64,000 nt of DNA, taken from Deltaproteobacteria bacterium (GTDB lineage: Bacteria; Myxococcota; JACRCW01). Position numbers and translations under genes: made by a program. Below, piece after piece: positions 56,436 to 64,000 of the stretch (position 1 is its first letter; the number at the start of each line of letters is the position of its first letter). The notes beneath the pieces are model-generated. The model saw only the letters and a program-made list of their open reading frames with translations, was not told where the DNA came from and made no database searches. The stretch spans positions 44,206 to 108,205 of the forward strand of contig JACRCW010000157.1 in the NCBI GenBank assembly GCA_016218805.1. Reading direction: 5' to 3'.

Positions 56436-57616
56436 CGTGCAGGTGGGGACCCTGGGATTCGCGTCCGGAAGTTCGGCTTTCCGTTTTGAGCGGAACTACC
56501 GGGACATGCCCAACCGCCCGGTGCTTTCCCAGCAGTTTGAACAGCGGGGGCTGGACAGGGCCTACCAGTCCGGCGCCGGACTGCCGGCGTTCTTCGTTCA
56601 CCTGCTCCCTCCCAACGGCAGCGAACTGCGGGCGCTCCTGGACCGCATGCTGGAGAACCCTGGCGACGCGCGCCTGCTCGAGCACCTGGGGCAATCACTC
56701 CCCGGGGCGGTGCGCGTGCTCCTGGCCCGCACGGCCGAGGCACAGACTCCGGCGCCGGCAGGTTCACAGGCGTCCGGACCGCTGCGCTTTTCGCTTGGGG
56801 GGATGCAGTTGAAGTTCAGCGCGGACAAGCCGTCCTGGGAGCCGCGGTTTGCGCTTCCCGCCGCGGGCCTCGGAGGCCAGTGGATCCTCAAGGCGCCCGC
56901 CATGGGCTGGCCGGACCTTGCCCGGACCGAGCGCCTGGTGACAGCGTGGGCAGGGCTGCTGGGCATCACGGTGCCGGAGTCCGGTCTTGTTGCCGCCCTC
57001 CAGGGTCCTGAACCTGCCCGTGTCCCTCCCCGACGACATGCTGTTGCTGGCAACACGCCGCTTTGACCGCGATGAGGAAGGTGGTGCCGTCCATGCCGAG
57101 GACCTTGCACAGGCATTGGGGCTTCGCGCAGACCCCAACGCCGCGTACCGGGGTGTGACCTACGCGGGCATCGCGCGTTTCGTCAGCACGCTGATGGACG
57201 CGGACGACCACGTGGAGTTCGCGCGGCGGCTTGTCTTCATGGTGCTCTCCGGGAACGGTGATGCGCACGCCAAGAACTGGGGCATCTTCTACCCGGATGG
57301 CATCCATGCGCGGCTCTCCCCGGCGTACGACCTCGTCTTCACGCGGTCCTACGTGCGCGGGAGTGAACTCGCGTTGAAGATGGGCAGGGCTGCGGACCGG
57401 TCGTGGGGCAGCGTGACGCGGGCAAGCCTGCTCTCCGCGCTGGCCGGGACCGGCGTCGGTGCCGCCGTGCTGCAGGACACCCTGGGCACCATGGTGGAGA
57501 CGGCAACGGCACGCCTGGGGGACGCGCTTGCACGCGTGGAGGCACCTCCAGACAGCAGCACGCTGCAGGCGCTCCGCACCCACCTGGAAGTCATGCGGGT
57601 GGCGCTGGGAACGTGA
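56407..57616 (+). pseudogene. hipA: HipA-like kinase gene with single frameshift
   Basis: This begins at the ATG at 56407 (GGAGG 9 bases upstream). The first frame carries the HipA N-terminal domain (VWLRDVQVGTLGF) and the Gly-rich region LRFSLGGMQLKFS, ending at VPESGLVAALQ. It then shifts at the 3-base G run 57003-57005. The second frame continues VLNLPVSLPDDMLLLATRRFDR, then GNGDAHAKNWGIFYPDG and LSPAYDLV, the HipA catalytic N-D-H-K-N and DFG-like motifs. Removing one G restores 402 residues, a normal length. HipA kinases phosphorylate protein targets such as tRNA synthetases and induce dormancy. No HipB antitoxin gene is adjacent; the DUF262 gene occupies that place. Confidence 0.85.
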
Positions 57617-58487
57617 CCCGCACCCGGCTCACGCCTCGTCGTCGTTCCGTCGGAAGCCCGGTGCATCCTGCGCTTGGTCGGGCCAGCCACGGCGCCGCGC
57701 CCCCACGCCCGTGTCCATCTGGTTGGATGCTGCGGAGCTGCGCCATGCGAACATCCTACCGGGCCGCGAGGTGCGACGCGGGCTTCCTTACCTCAGTCAC
57801 CCCGGAGCGCACGCAACTCCCTGGCCGCTCAGCCCCGAGCCGCCGAAGACCGGGTAGCCCGCCCAATGGGTGAAACGCGCGGCACTCCTGCCCTCGACAT
57901 TCCAATTCGGCAAGGGGCTACCGCGTGCGGGCCAGCCGTCCACGCCGTAGCGGAGGCTGCTTGTGCGCCCAGGTAGCGGCAAGCTCAGGCGGCCGCGTGG
58001 TGCGCGCGTGCACCGCCCTGCCCGGTGTGGCCACGGCAGCGGCCTGTTTCCCCCGGCTTGCTGGATCCCCGCAGGTGATCTGCCTACTTCTCTTCGATCG
58101 GCTCTTGAACCCCGAGCGCGTCCCACGCCGGACCTCGGGTCCGAGCCGGGGCGAAGCCGGTCGAGCTGTACCGCGCGGAGCGGAGGACTCCTGTGCGCAC
58201 TCCTAAAGATGGGGAGCCACGCGAAAGGCGTCATCATGGTGGCCAGTTCCGCCCCGCCCCATCAAAGGCGCCGGCCTCCTCGGGCCGGTGCAATCGTGCG
58301 CCGCGTCGAAGGCCGGCTGAGTCGAAGGGCCCCACAGCAGGAACGGCGCTTCTTCGCCCCCGCCGATCCGGCGCGCGCCTGACTCGAGCTCTGCGGCGAC
58401 CCGTCGGTGAGGAGTCGTGGGCATCCGGCTGGGGGCCTACGGTTTCGTAGGATTTTGGTCCCACTGGAATTGTGCGATCACGCGGCA
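57617..58487. other. Gene-free 0.9-kb stretch
   Basis: I see no convincing gene on either strand here; short open frames are low-complexity and overlapping. A 6-bp hairpin CCTACG-GTTT-CGTAGG followed by ATTTTG lies at 58436-58457. The sequence texture (short tracts, mixed codons) suggests degraded or regulatory DNA. Confidence 0.5.
58436..58457 (+). terminator. Short hairpin with T-run upstream of the PLC-like gene
   Basis: CCTACG/CGTAGG with GTTT loop is followed by ATTTTGG. The stem is short (6 bp), so termination is only possible; it could also act as an attenuator for the gene starting at 58488. Confidence 0.3.
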
Positions 58488-61400
58488 ATGACAAATCGCT
58501 CAACGTCGGCGTCCTCGTGTGACCCTCGTGCAACGGGAGGCCAGGCGGTCCTGGTCGCCATGGCGCTGCTGCCCTGGCTGGCGGCGTGCGGGGGCCATGC
58601 AGCGGTCCAGAGCCATCCGGACGCCTCGGAGGTCCGTGACGCCGGAAGAGTCGGAGCGGACGCGGGCAATACAAACGAGCCCGACGCGGGCAATACGAGC
58701 GAACCCGACGCGGGCAATACGAGCGAGCCCGACGCTGGCAACACGAGCGAGCCCGACGCGGGCAATACGAGCGAACCCGACGCGGGCATTACGAGCGAAC
58801 CCGACGCGGGCAATACGAGCGAACCCGACGCGGGCAATACGAGCGAACCCGACGCGGGCAATACGAGCGAACCCGACGCGGGCAATGCGAGCGAACCCGA
58901 CGCGGGCAATACGAGCGAACCCGACGCGGGCAATACGAGCGGACCCGACGCGGGCAATACGAACGAACCCGACGCGGGCAATACGAGCGGACCCGACGCG
59001 GGCAATACGAGCGAACCCGACGCGGGCAATACGAACGAACCCGACGCGGGCCAAACCCCTGCGCTCGACGGGGGCGAGCCCGACCCCGCACCTCCAGCGC
59101 CCGAGACGCTGGGGCTCTCGTGCGCGACCGCGGCGGACTGCGACGACGGCAACCCCTGCACGGTCGCGAGCTGCGACCTCGACGCGGCGCTGGGTCGGAG
59201 GGCCTGCGTGGTCGCCCCGCGGCCGCTCGGGGCGCTCTGCAGCGACGGCAACGCCTGCACGGTCGACGACCACTGCGTCGAGGCCCGGTGCCGGGGGACG
59301 GCCCGGGGCTGCGACGGCGCCTGCGACACCGGCGAGTGCGATCCTGCGACAGGCTGCGAATCGGTACCCGACGGAACCACGTGCGACGATCGTGATCTCT
59401 TCACCACCGGGGATGCCTGCACCGGCGGCCGCTGCCGAGGGGCGTCCGAGTGCGTGCCGCCGCAGCCCGCCCCCTGCGTCGCGGGCGTGATCGACCATGT
59501 CGGCGGGACCTGCTCGGCCGCCTACTACGCCGCCGGCCAGGCCTGCCCTGATGACGGCGACCCCTGCACCCGTGACGAGTGCGACGGGCTGGGCACGTGT
59601 GTCCACCCCGGGCGCGGGCAGGGCGCGGCGTGCAGCCACGGCTGCGGCCCCGGGATCTGCGCGGCCGACGGGGCGTGCGTGCTCGCGACCAGCGAGTGCG
59701 GCCGGCTCGACAACGCCTGCGGCCAGGGCGGGTGTGACGGTGATGCGTGCGTCTACGACAGCGGCGATGACGCGGCCTGCGACGAGACGGGCACCAACTG
59801 CGCCGCGAGCCTCGGAGCGTGCTTCACCGGTGGGTGCGGCGACGGCTGGTGCACCGGCGGCGAGCAGGAGTTCAACTGCACGGCGGACTGCTCCTCGCCC
59901 TGCGAGTTCGACTGCCTGGAGAGCTGCGCCAAGACGTACCGCGCCTTCCCCTGGCGGGGCGCGTGGCGGGCGGCCCAGAGTGCGGCGTACGGCTTCCCGC
60001 TCCACTCGCGCTTCCAGACCCAGTCGTTCACGCAGATGCTCCAGGACGGCATCCGCTGGCTCCATCTTGTCGTCGATTACTGCCAGCCCGGCGTCTCGAG
60101 CGGCCCGATCTGCCTCTGCCGCGGCGACGACACCTGTCCCGCCGCCTCGACCCCGCTTGACGGGCGGCTCACGGAGGTACGGGCGTTCCTGGAGGCGCGC
60201 CCGGGGGCGGTGGTCACGCTCTACTTCGAGCGCGCGTTCGTCTCGGATGACGATCTCAAGGCGGCCATCGACCGGGCCGGGCTCGCGCGCTGGCTGTACC
60301 GCGACCGGCCCACGTACGACGAGCGGTTCGACGTACGGCTCGCGACCATGGCGCGCCATGATCGCCGGCTCGTTGTGATCGGTGGTCCGTACATCAGCCT
60401 CCGCCACGTCTTCCTCACGAACGACGGTCCCCCGGTGGCGGCGGGAGCCGGCCCCAGCCGCGGTCCGTCGAGCATCTTCGTGTTGAACGCCGACAACGAG
60501 CCGCCGTGGGACTGCGAGCGTGCGGGCCTCGGGCCCTTCGACCCGCCCTACGACCAGGACCCGCCCGGGCGGCTGTTCGCCGTACGGCACACGCTCGAGG
60601 GCCGCGATTCGTCCGTCGAGACGGACCGGGTGAGTACCGCCTGCTTCAACGGCCGGCTCGCCGAGCACTCGGACGCCTGCGTTGAGCGTCATCCGGGCGT
60701 GGCGCCGCTGACCGTTGCCCTCACGGCGTACTACGACAGCCATCCGGACGCGCTCAAGCCGGTGGTCCACCTGGCGAGGTCGACCCGCATCGTGCGGTGC
60801 GGGTCCAACGTGGCGAGCCCGCTGAGTCAGTGCCCCGAGGACGTGGCCACCTGCAGCTCCGACGCCGCCTGCCCGCAGGGCGCCACCTGCAACTGGCTCG
60901 GGGTCTGCGTCGACTGTGTCGCTGACGGCGACTGTGCGGACGGGCAGTACTGCCACGACGCGTGGAGTGCTTGCCTCACGCGGCTCCCCGATGGGGACTA
61001 CTGCTCCCGCGACACGATGTGTGCGAGCGGCAACTGCGGGTTGCTCTGCTACTCCTGCAGCACCCACGCCGACTGCGACGAGGGCGAGTGGTGCGACGTC
61101 TTTGGCGGCTGCCAGGTCAAGGTCGCCAACGCCTACGGCTGCCTCTCGGACGCGGAGTGCCTCTCGGGCGCCTGCCACCTCGGGTTCTGCGCCGCGTGCA
61201 ACTCCCAGGACGACTGCACGGTGGAGGGCCGTTTCTGCTCGCTCGACCCCGCGCCGGGGGCAAGCGCCTGCCTCGCGCGCAAGGCGGACGGCGCGCTGTG
61301 CGCGAACGACTTCGAATGCGGCTCCGGGGCGTGCCACCTCGGTACCTGCCAGCCGTGCAACTCCCACGACGACTGCGCGGCCCTGGAATACTGCACGCTG

Positions 61401-62678
61401 CCCGTGGTGCCGGGCCTCGCCAGCACCTGCGAGGCCGCGCAGGGCGAGGGCGGTGCGTGCCTTGGCTCCGCCGAGTGCACGTCACCCCTCACCTGCCACG
61501 CTTCCGGCACCTGCCGCGCGAGCTGCTCGCTCGACACGCACTGCCCCGCGACGCACTTCTGCGTCCTCGGGGGCTGCGTGCCCCGGCTCGACCTAGGCGC
61601 CGCCTGTACGCGCAACCGCATCTGCAGCAGCGACCGGTGCTGGCTCGGCTTCTGCGTCGAGTGCGCCAGCCAGGCCGACTGCCAGTCCGACTCGTTCTGT
61701 ACCCTCGACCCGGTGCCGGGCCAGAGCAGCTGCGTCGCGAAGAAGGCGTTCGGTACCCTCTGCGCAAGCGCCTACGAGTGCACCAGCAACCGTTGCGACG
61801 TGACCTGCGTGGATTGCACCGCGGCCCCGGCGGCCGGCTGCACCTTCTCGACGCAGTACTGCGAGTTCGGCCTGTGCAACGCCAAGAAGGCAACCGGCCA
61901 GAGCTGCGCCACCTCCAACCAGTGCACCTCGGGTATCTGCGACCTCTTCAAGTGCGTCCAGTGCACCAACGTCCCGCAGACCGGGTGCAACTTCTCCACG
62001 CAGTACTGCAGCGCTGGCGCCTGCAACCCGAAGAAGTCGAACGGCCAGAGCTGCGGGACCTCCGCCGAGTGCTCGTCGGGAATCTGCGACCTCTTCAAGT
62101 GCGTCCAGTGCACCAACGTCCCGCAGAACGGGTGCAACTTCTCGACGCAATACTGCAGCGCCGGCGCCTGCTACTCAAAGAAGTCGAACGGCCAGACCTG
62201 TGGGGCCTCCGCCGAGTGCACCTCGGGTATCTGCGACCTCTTCAAGTGCGTCCAGTGCACCAACGTCCCACAGAGCGGGTGCAACTTTTCGACGCAGTTC
62301 TGCAACGGCGGCGCGTGCTACGCGAGGAAGTCGAACGGCTCGAGCTGCTCGACGTCCTCGGAGTGCTCGTCGGGTATCTGCGATCTCTTCAAGTGCGTGC
62401 AGTGCAACGCGTCCAGCGGGTGCACCTCCACCCAATACTGCGAGGCCGGCACCTGCTACGCGGAGAGGTCAAACGGCAGCGACTGCGCCTTCTCCAATCA
62501 GTGCCAGTCCGGGATCTGCGACCTGTTCAAGTGCGTGCAGTGCAATGCCTGGGGCGGCTGCACGTCGAGTCAGTACTGCGAGACGGGCAGCTGCCAGGCG
62601 AAGAAGGGCTCCGGCAGCTCGTGCGGCTCAAGCGACCAGTGCACCTCAAACGACTGCTTCTTGTGGACGTGCCGCTGA
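58488..62678 (+). CDS. Large lipoprotein with octapeptide repeats, PLC-like domain and Cys-rich repeats
   Basis: This encodes 1396 residues from the ATG at 58488; a GTG at 58407 is an alternative. The signal peptide ends LPWLAAC. Residues 55-185 hold 16 copies of an octapeptide (DAGNTSEP and variants). A Cys-rich region follows, then a PI-PLC-X-like TIM-barrel segment near 490-720 (SFTQMLQDGIRWLHLVVDYCQ, EVRAFLEARPGAVVTLYFE). The usual paired histidines are not both present (LCRG instead of a CHG-type motif), so activity is doubtful. The C-terminal half is a long run of Dickkopf-like Cys-rich modules, the last six nearly identical (SGICDLFKCVQC). Probably a surface lipoprotein; the PLC call is inference. 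Confidence 0.82.
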   Translation: MTNRSTSASSCDPRATGGQAVLVAMALLPWLAACGGHAAVQSHPDASEVRDAGRVGADAGNTNEPDAGNTSEPDAGNTSEPDAGNTSEPDAGNTSEPDAGITSEPDAGNTSEPDAGNTSEPDAGNTSEPDAGNASEPDAGNTSEPDAGNTSGPDAGNTNEPDAGNTSGPDAGNTSEPDAGNTNEPDAGQTPALDGGEPDPAPPAPETLGLSCATAADCDDGNPCTVASCDLDAALGRRACVVAPRPLGALCSDGNACTVDDHCVEARCRGTARGCDGACDTGECDPATGCESVPDGTTCDDRDLFTTGDACTGGRCRGASECVPPQPAPCVAGVIDHVGGTCSAAYYAAGQACPDDGDPCTRDECDGLGTCVHPGRGQGAACSHGCGPGICAADGACVLATSECGRLDNACGQGGCDGDACVYDSGDDAACDETGTNCAASLGACFTGGCGDGWCTGGEQEFNCTADCSSPCEFDCLESCAKTYRAFPWRGAWRAAQSAAYGFPLHSRFQTQSFTQMLQDGIRWLHLVVDYCQPGVSSGPICLCRGDDTCPAASTPLDGRLTEVRAFLEARPGAVVTLYFERAFVSDDDLKAAIDRAGLARWLYRDRPTYDERFDVRLATMARHDRRLVVIGGPYISLRHVFLTNDGPPVAAGAGPSRGPSSIFVLNADNEPPWDCERAGLGPFDPPYDQDPPGRLFAVRHTLEGRDSSVETDRVSTACFNGRLAEHSDACVERHPGVAPLTVALTAYYDSHPDALKPVVHLARSTRIVRCGSNVASPLSQCPEDVATCSSDAACPQGATCNWLGVCVDCVADGDCADGQYCHDAWSACLTRLPDGDYCSRDTMCASGNCGLLCYSCSTHADCDEGEWCDVFGGCQVKVANAYGCLSDAECLSGACHLGFCAACNSQDDCTVEGRFCSLDPAPGASACLARKADGALCANDFECGSGACHLGTCQPCNSHDDCAALEYCTLPVVPGLASTCEAAQGEGGACLGSAECTSPLTCHASGTCRASCSLDTHCPATHFCVLGGCVPRLDLGAACTRNRICSSDRCWLGFCVECASQADCQSDSFCTLDPVPGQSSCVAKKAFGTLCASAYECTSNRCDVTCVDCTAAPAAGCTFSTQYCEFGLCNAKKATGQSCATSNQCTSGICDLFKCVQCTNVPQTGCNFSTQYCSAGACNPKKSNGQSCGTSAECSSGICDLFKCVQCTNVPQNGCNFSTQYCSAGACYSKKSNGQTCGASAECTSGICDLFKCVQCTNVPQSGCNFSTQFCNGGACYARKSNGSSCSTSSECSSGICDLFKCVQCNASSGCTSTQYCEAGTCYAERSNGSDCAFSNQCQSGICDLFKCVQCNAWGGCTSSQYCETGSCQAKKGSGSSCGSSDQCTSNDCFLWTCR
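58664..59051 (+). repeat. 24-bp tandem repeats encoding DAGNTSEP
   Basis: Sixteen consecutive 24-bp units encode DAGNTSEP with variants DAGNTNEP, DAGITSEP, DAGNASEP and DAGNTSGP; a final unit (DAGQTPAL) is degenerate. Near-identity at the DNA level implies recent expansion and potential length variation. Confidence 0.93.
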
Positions 62679-62693
62679 CCCGCCGCCGGGCGC

Positions 62694-63575
62694 CTACGGC
62701 CGGGGGATCTCCGGGGCGCACAGCCCGCGGCTCATGAGCTCGCGGTGGCTGCAGACGCCGAGCTTGCGGTACACGGAGACGACGTACTGGTGGGTCGACC
62801 CCACCGTCAGCGAGAGGCGGTCGGCGGCCTCCTTCTCAGACAGGCCGCGCAGCAGGAGCCCCAGGACCTCGGTCTCCCTCGGGCTGAGCGGCGACTGGTC
62901 GGGGAAGAGGCCGTGAGCGCGCACCCACCGCTCGAACGGGGCCCGCGAGACGAGGAGGAGTTCCGTCACGAAGGCGCGCTCGCGCTCGCCGAAGTCGGGT
63001 GGGGCGGCGCGGTCCAGGATGAGGTAGCACTCGACGTCCGGGTGGAGCGGCCGGGCGCCCACCATCCGGTCGGTGTGGCCGAACTGCTCGAGCAGCCTGG
63101 CGGCCGGGGTGCCTGCGAAGGACTGATCGTCGATCACCTGGCGCCGGGTCATCGTCCGCAGGGTTCCCGTCCCGGCCACCACCCGTTGCGTCATCGGGTC
63201 TTCGACGTAATTCGACGGAAGCGCCGTCCACTCGTCGAGGATTTGCTCCTGCCGGACGCGCCCGGGCCCCGAGACCAGCGAGCGCAGCGGCCGGAACCCC
63301 AGCAGCGGATCCGCCGCCGCCGCACCGCGCCGCCGGATCGCCATGGTCGCGGTGATGCTCACCGCCCCGACGAGTTGGCCGCAGCCCTCGACGAGCTCGT
63401 AGATTGCCTCGCTGGGGTGGCTTGCCCGGCGGTCCGCAACTTGGGCCACGAGTTCGACGAGCGCGCGCCAGTCCGACTCCGTCAGGTTGGCCCGCGGCGC
63501 GGCCTCGGGGGAGGGGGGTAGGCTCGGCGGTCGAGGGACAGCGCGCGTCCGCCTGCGCTTGCCGGGGGAGGACAT
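62694..63575 (-). CDS. LuxR-type HTH transcriptional regulator
   Basis: This encodes 293 residues from the ATG at 63575 (a TTG at 63611 is the other candidate; neither has a strong ribosome-binding site). The C-terminus is a GerE/LuxR HTH: LSPRETEVLGLLLRGLSEKEAADRL, then GSTHQYVVSVYRKLGV. The N-terminal 200 residues form a GAF-like or unrecognised sensory region (WTALPSNYVEDPMTQRV). It converges on the large lipoprotein with 15 bases between stops and is divergent from the RlmI-like gene. It may regulate one of these, but no target is shown by sequence. Confidence 0.87.
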   Translation of the reverse strand: MSSPGKRRRTRAVPRPPSLPPSPEAAPRANLTESDWRALVELVAQVADRRASHPSEAIYELVEGCGQLVGAVSITATMAIRRRGAAAADPLLGFRPLRSLVSGPGRVRQEQILDEWTALPSNYVEDPMTQRVVAGTGTLRTMTRRQVIDDQSFAGTPAARLLEQFGHTDRMVGARPLHPDVECYLILDRAAPPDFGERERAFVTELLLVSRAPFERWVRAHGLFPDQSPLSPRETEVLGLLLRGLSEKEAADRLSLTVGSTHQYVVSVYRKLGVCSHRELMSRGLCAPEIPRP

Positions 63576-63632
63576 GTGGTGACTCTGCCACAGCGCCGAG
63601 GGACCGCCCAAATCGCAACGGAATTTCCCCGG

Positions 63633-63868
63633 CGGTCACCCAGTTCGCTGGATCTTGGGGTATCAGCGCCCATTGGCGTCACTGACCTGAGGAGAACCGC
63701 ATGTCACTCAAGGGACTCACACTGCCGGAAGCCGAGGCGGAGCGCATCAAGAGCGGTGTGCCTGAGGTGCCCATCGCGTCGGTGCCGGGTGCTGCGGGCA
63801 TGGAGCCCGGGCGGCCGGTGCGCCTGCTCGGCCCCCGCGGTGAGACGCTGGGCGCGGGGGTGGTGGAC
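63633..63868 (+). repeat. Direct repeat (intact copy) matching 54202-54430
   Basis: This is the leader and first 56 codons of the RlmI-like gene, strongly similar to the broken copy at 54202-54430 in the same orientation. The two copies flank an accessory segment of about 9.4 kb. This copy retains the ribosome-binding site and ATG. Confidence 0.87.
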
Positions 63869-64000
63869 GTTGAGAACGAGGTGGTGCGCGCATGGACGCT
63901 GGAGCCGGTGCAGGCGTTTGACGCGGCGTTCTTCAAGGCGCGGGTGCGGCGGGCGCTGGAGCTGCGGCGCGCGCTGGGCCTGGTGCTCCCAGAGGAGAGC
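63701..64000 (+). CDS. RlmI-like 23S rRNA cytosine methyltransferase, 3' truncated by window edge
   Basis: The visible 100 residues start at the ATG 63701, with GAGGAG 7 bases upstream. They match the N-terminal PUA-like domain and linker of RlmI/YccW-type enzymes: PGRPVRLLGPRGETLGAGVVD, then the AFDAAFFKARVRRALELRRAL helix. RlmI makes m5C1962 in 23S rRNA of E. coli; the catalytic methyltransferase domain would lie beyond the window, so I do not give a gene symbol. The frame is open to the last base. Confidence 0.72.
   Translation, partial: MSLKGLTLPEAEAERIKSGVPEVPIASVPGAAGMEPGRPVRLLGPRGETLGAGVVDVENEVVRAWTLEPVQAFDAAFFKARVRRALELRRALGLVLPEES

Noticed and set aside
56407..57616. Two separate proteins instead of one broken hipA
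   Set aside because: The first part ends before the catalytic motifs and the second begins mid-domain; one-base repair gives a normal HipA length and sequence.
58500..61367. A 955-residue minus-strand reading opposite the PLC-like lipoprotein
   Set aside because: It mirrors the Cys-rich repeats as low-complexity Arg/Ala/Val sequence with no motif; the opposite strand is the gene.

Overview
This window is very GC-rich and carries no rRNA, tRNA, transposase, integrase or CRISPR array that I can recognise. It is full of long secreted or lipoprotein-like proteins: Cys-rich repeat proteins, Ser-rich linkers, IPT/TIG, LamG and sushi domains, a thrombospondin-type-3 OmpA protein, and paired transglutaminase-like proteins. 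That mix, together with the GC-rich codon use, suggests a myxobacterium-like member of Myxococcota. This is an inference from gene content; no marker gene here fixes the taxon.

Layout. 1-7.4 kb: ordinary chromosome, with a 5'-truncated beta-propeller-like protein, a small lipoprotein, a superfamily I helicase, a Cys-rich lipoprotein and an OmpA/TSP3 protein. 7.4-23.7 kb: a co-directional minus-strand defence island built on one type I restriction-modification locus. In transcription order it is hsdM, tcmP, a three-Cys Gp37/Gp68-type protein (DUF5131), hsdS, a DUF4365/SEC-C protein, an OLD-type ATPase-TOPRIM gene, an AAA ATPase plus DUF4276 pair, a 90-residue protein, an XRE/ImmA-IrrE protein, a DUF4411 PIN-like protein, hsdR and a YgjP-like metallopeptidase. 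Many neighbours overlap by 1-17 bases, so several look translationally coupled. 23.7-24.3 kb: a divergent intergenic region with nine TCCGGA sites spaced by near-multiples of the DNA helical repeat. 24.3-31.8 kb: a HEPN-like protein, an unknown helical protein, a beta-CASP MBL nuclease, an EEP-family hydrolase, a Tat lipoprotein followed by a radical SAM/SPASM protein, and a DUF4328 membrane protein.

31.8-52.9 kb: cell-surface and secreted proteins (LamG, Ser-rich, IPT/TIG), two tandem DUF3857/transglutaminase-type giants overlapping an AlkA-like glycosylase, a ten-repeat sushi-domain protein and an unknown helical protein. 53.0-64.0 kb: an accessory segment. It contains a TTG-started unknown gene, eight copies of a 43-bp minisatellite with a dyad in each copy, a broken copy of the 5' end of an RlmI-like rRNA methyltransferase gene, a CPBP-protease remnant, a DUF262 gene overlapping a frameshifted hipA, about 0.9 kb of gene-free DNA, a large repeat-bearing PLC-like lipoprotein and a LuxR-type regulator. 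The intact 5' part of the RlmI-like gene then runs off the window. The two copies of the methyltransferase 5' end are direct repeats about 9.4 kb apart that bracket this accessory segment.

Three genes (hsdM, the OLD-like gene, hipA) are each interrupted by one inferred single-base indel in a 3-base run; undoing it restores canonical family sequence. All three are defence- or toxin-type genes. The best candidates for something undescribed are the accessory-loaded type I RM operon with its phased upstream repeat array, the DUF262-HipA pair, the Tat-lipoprotein/radical-SAM pair and the 43-bp dyad array.
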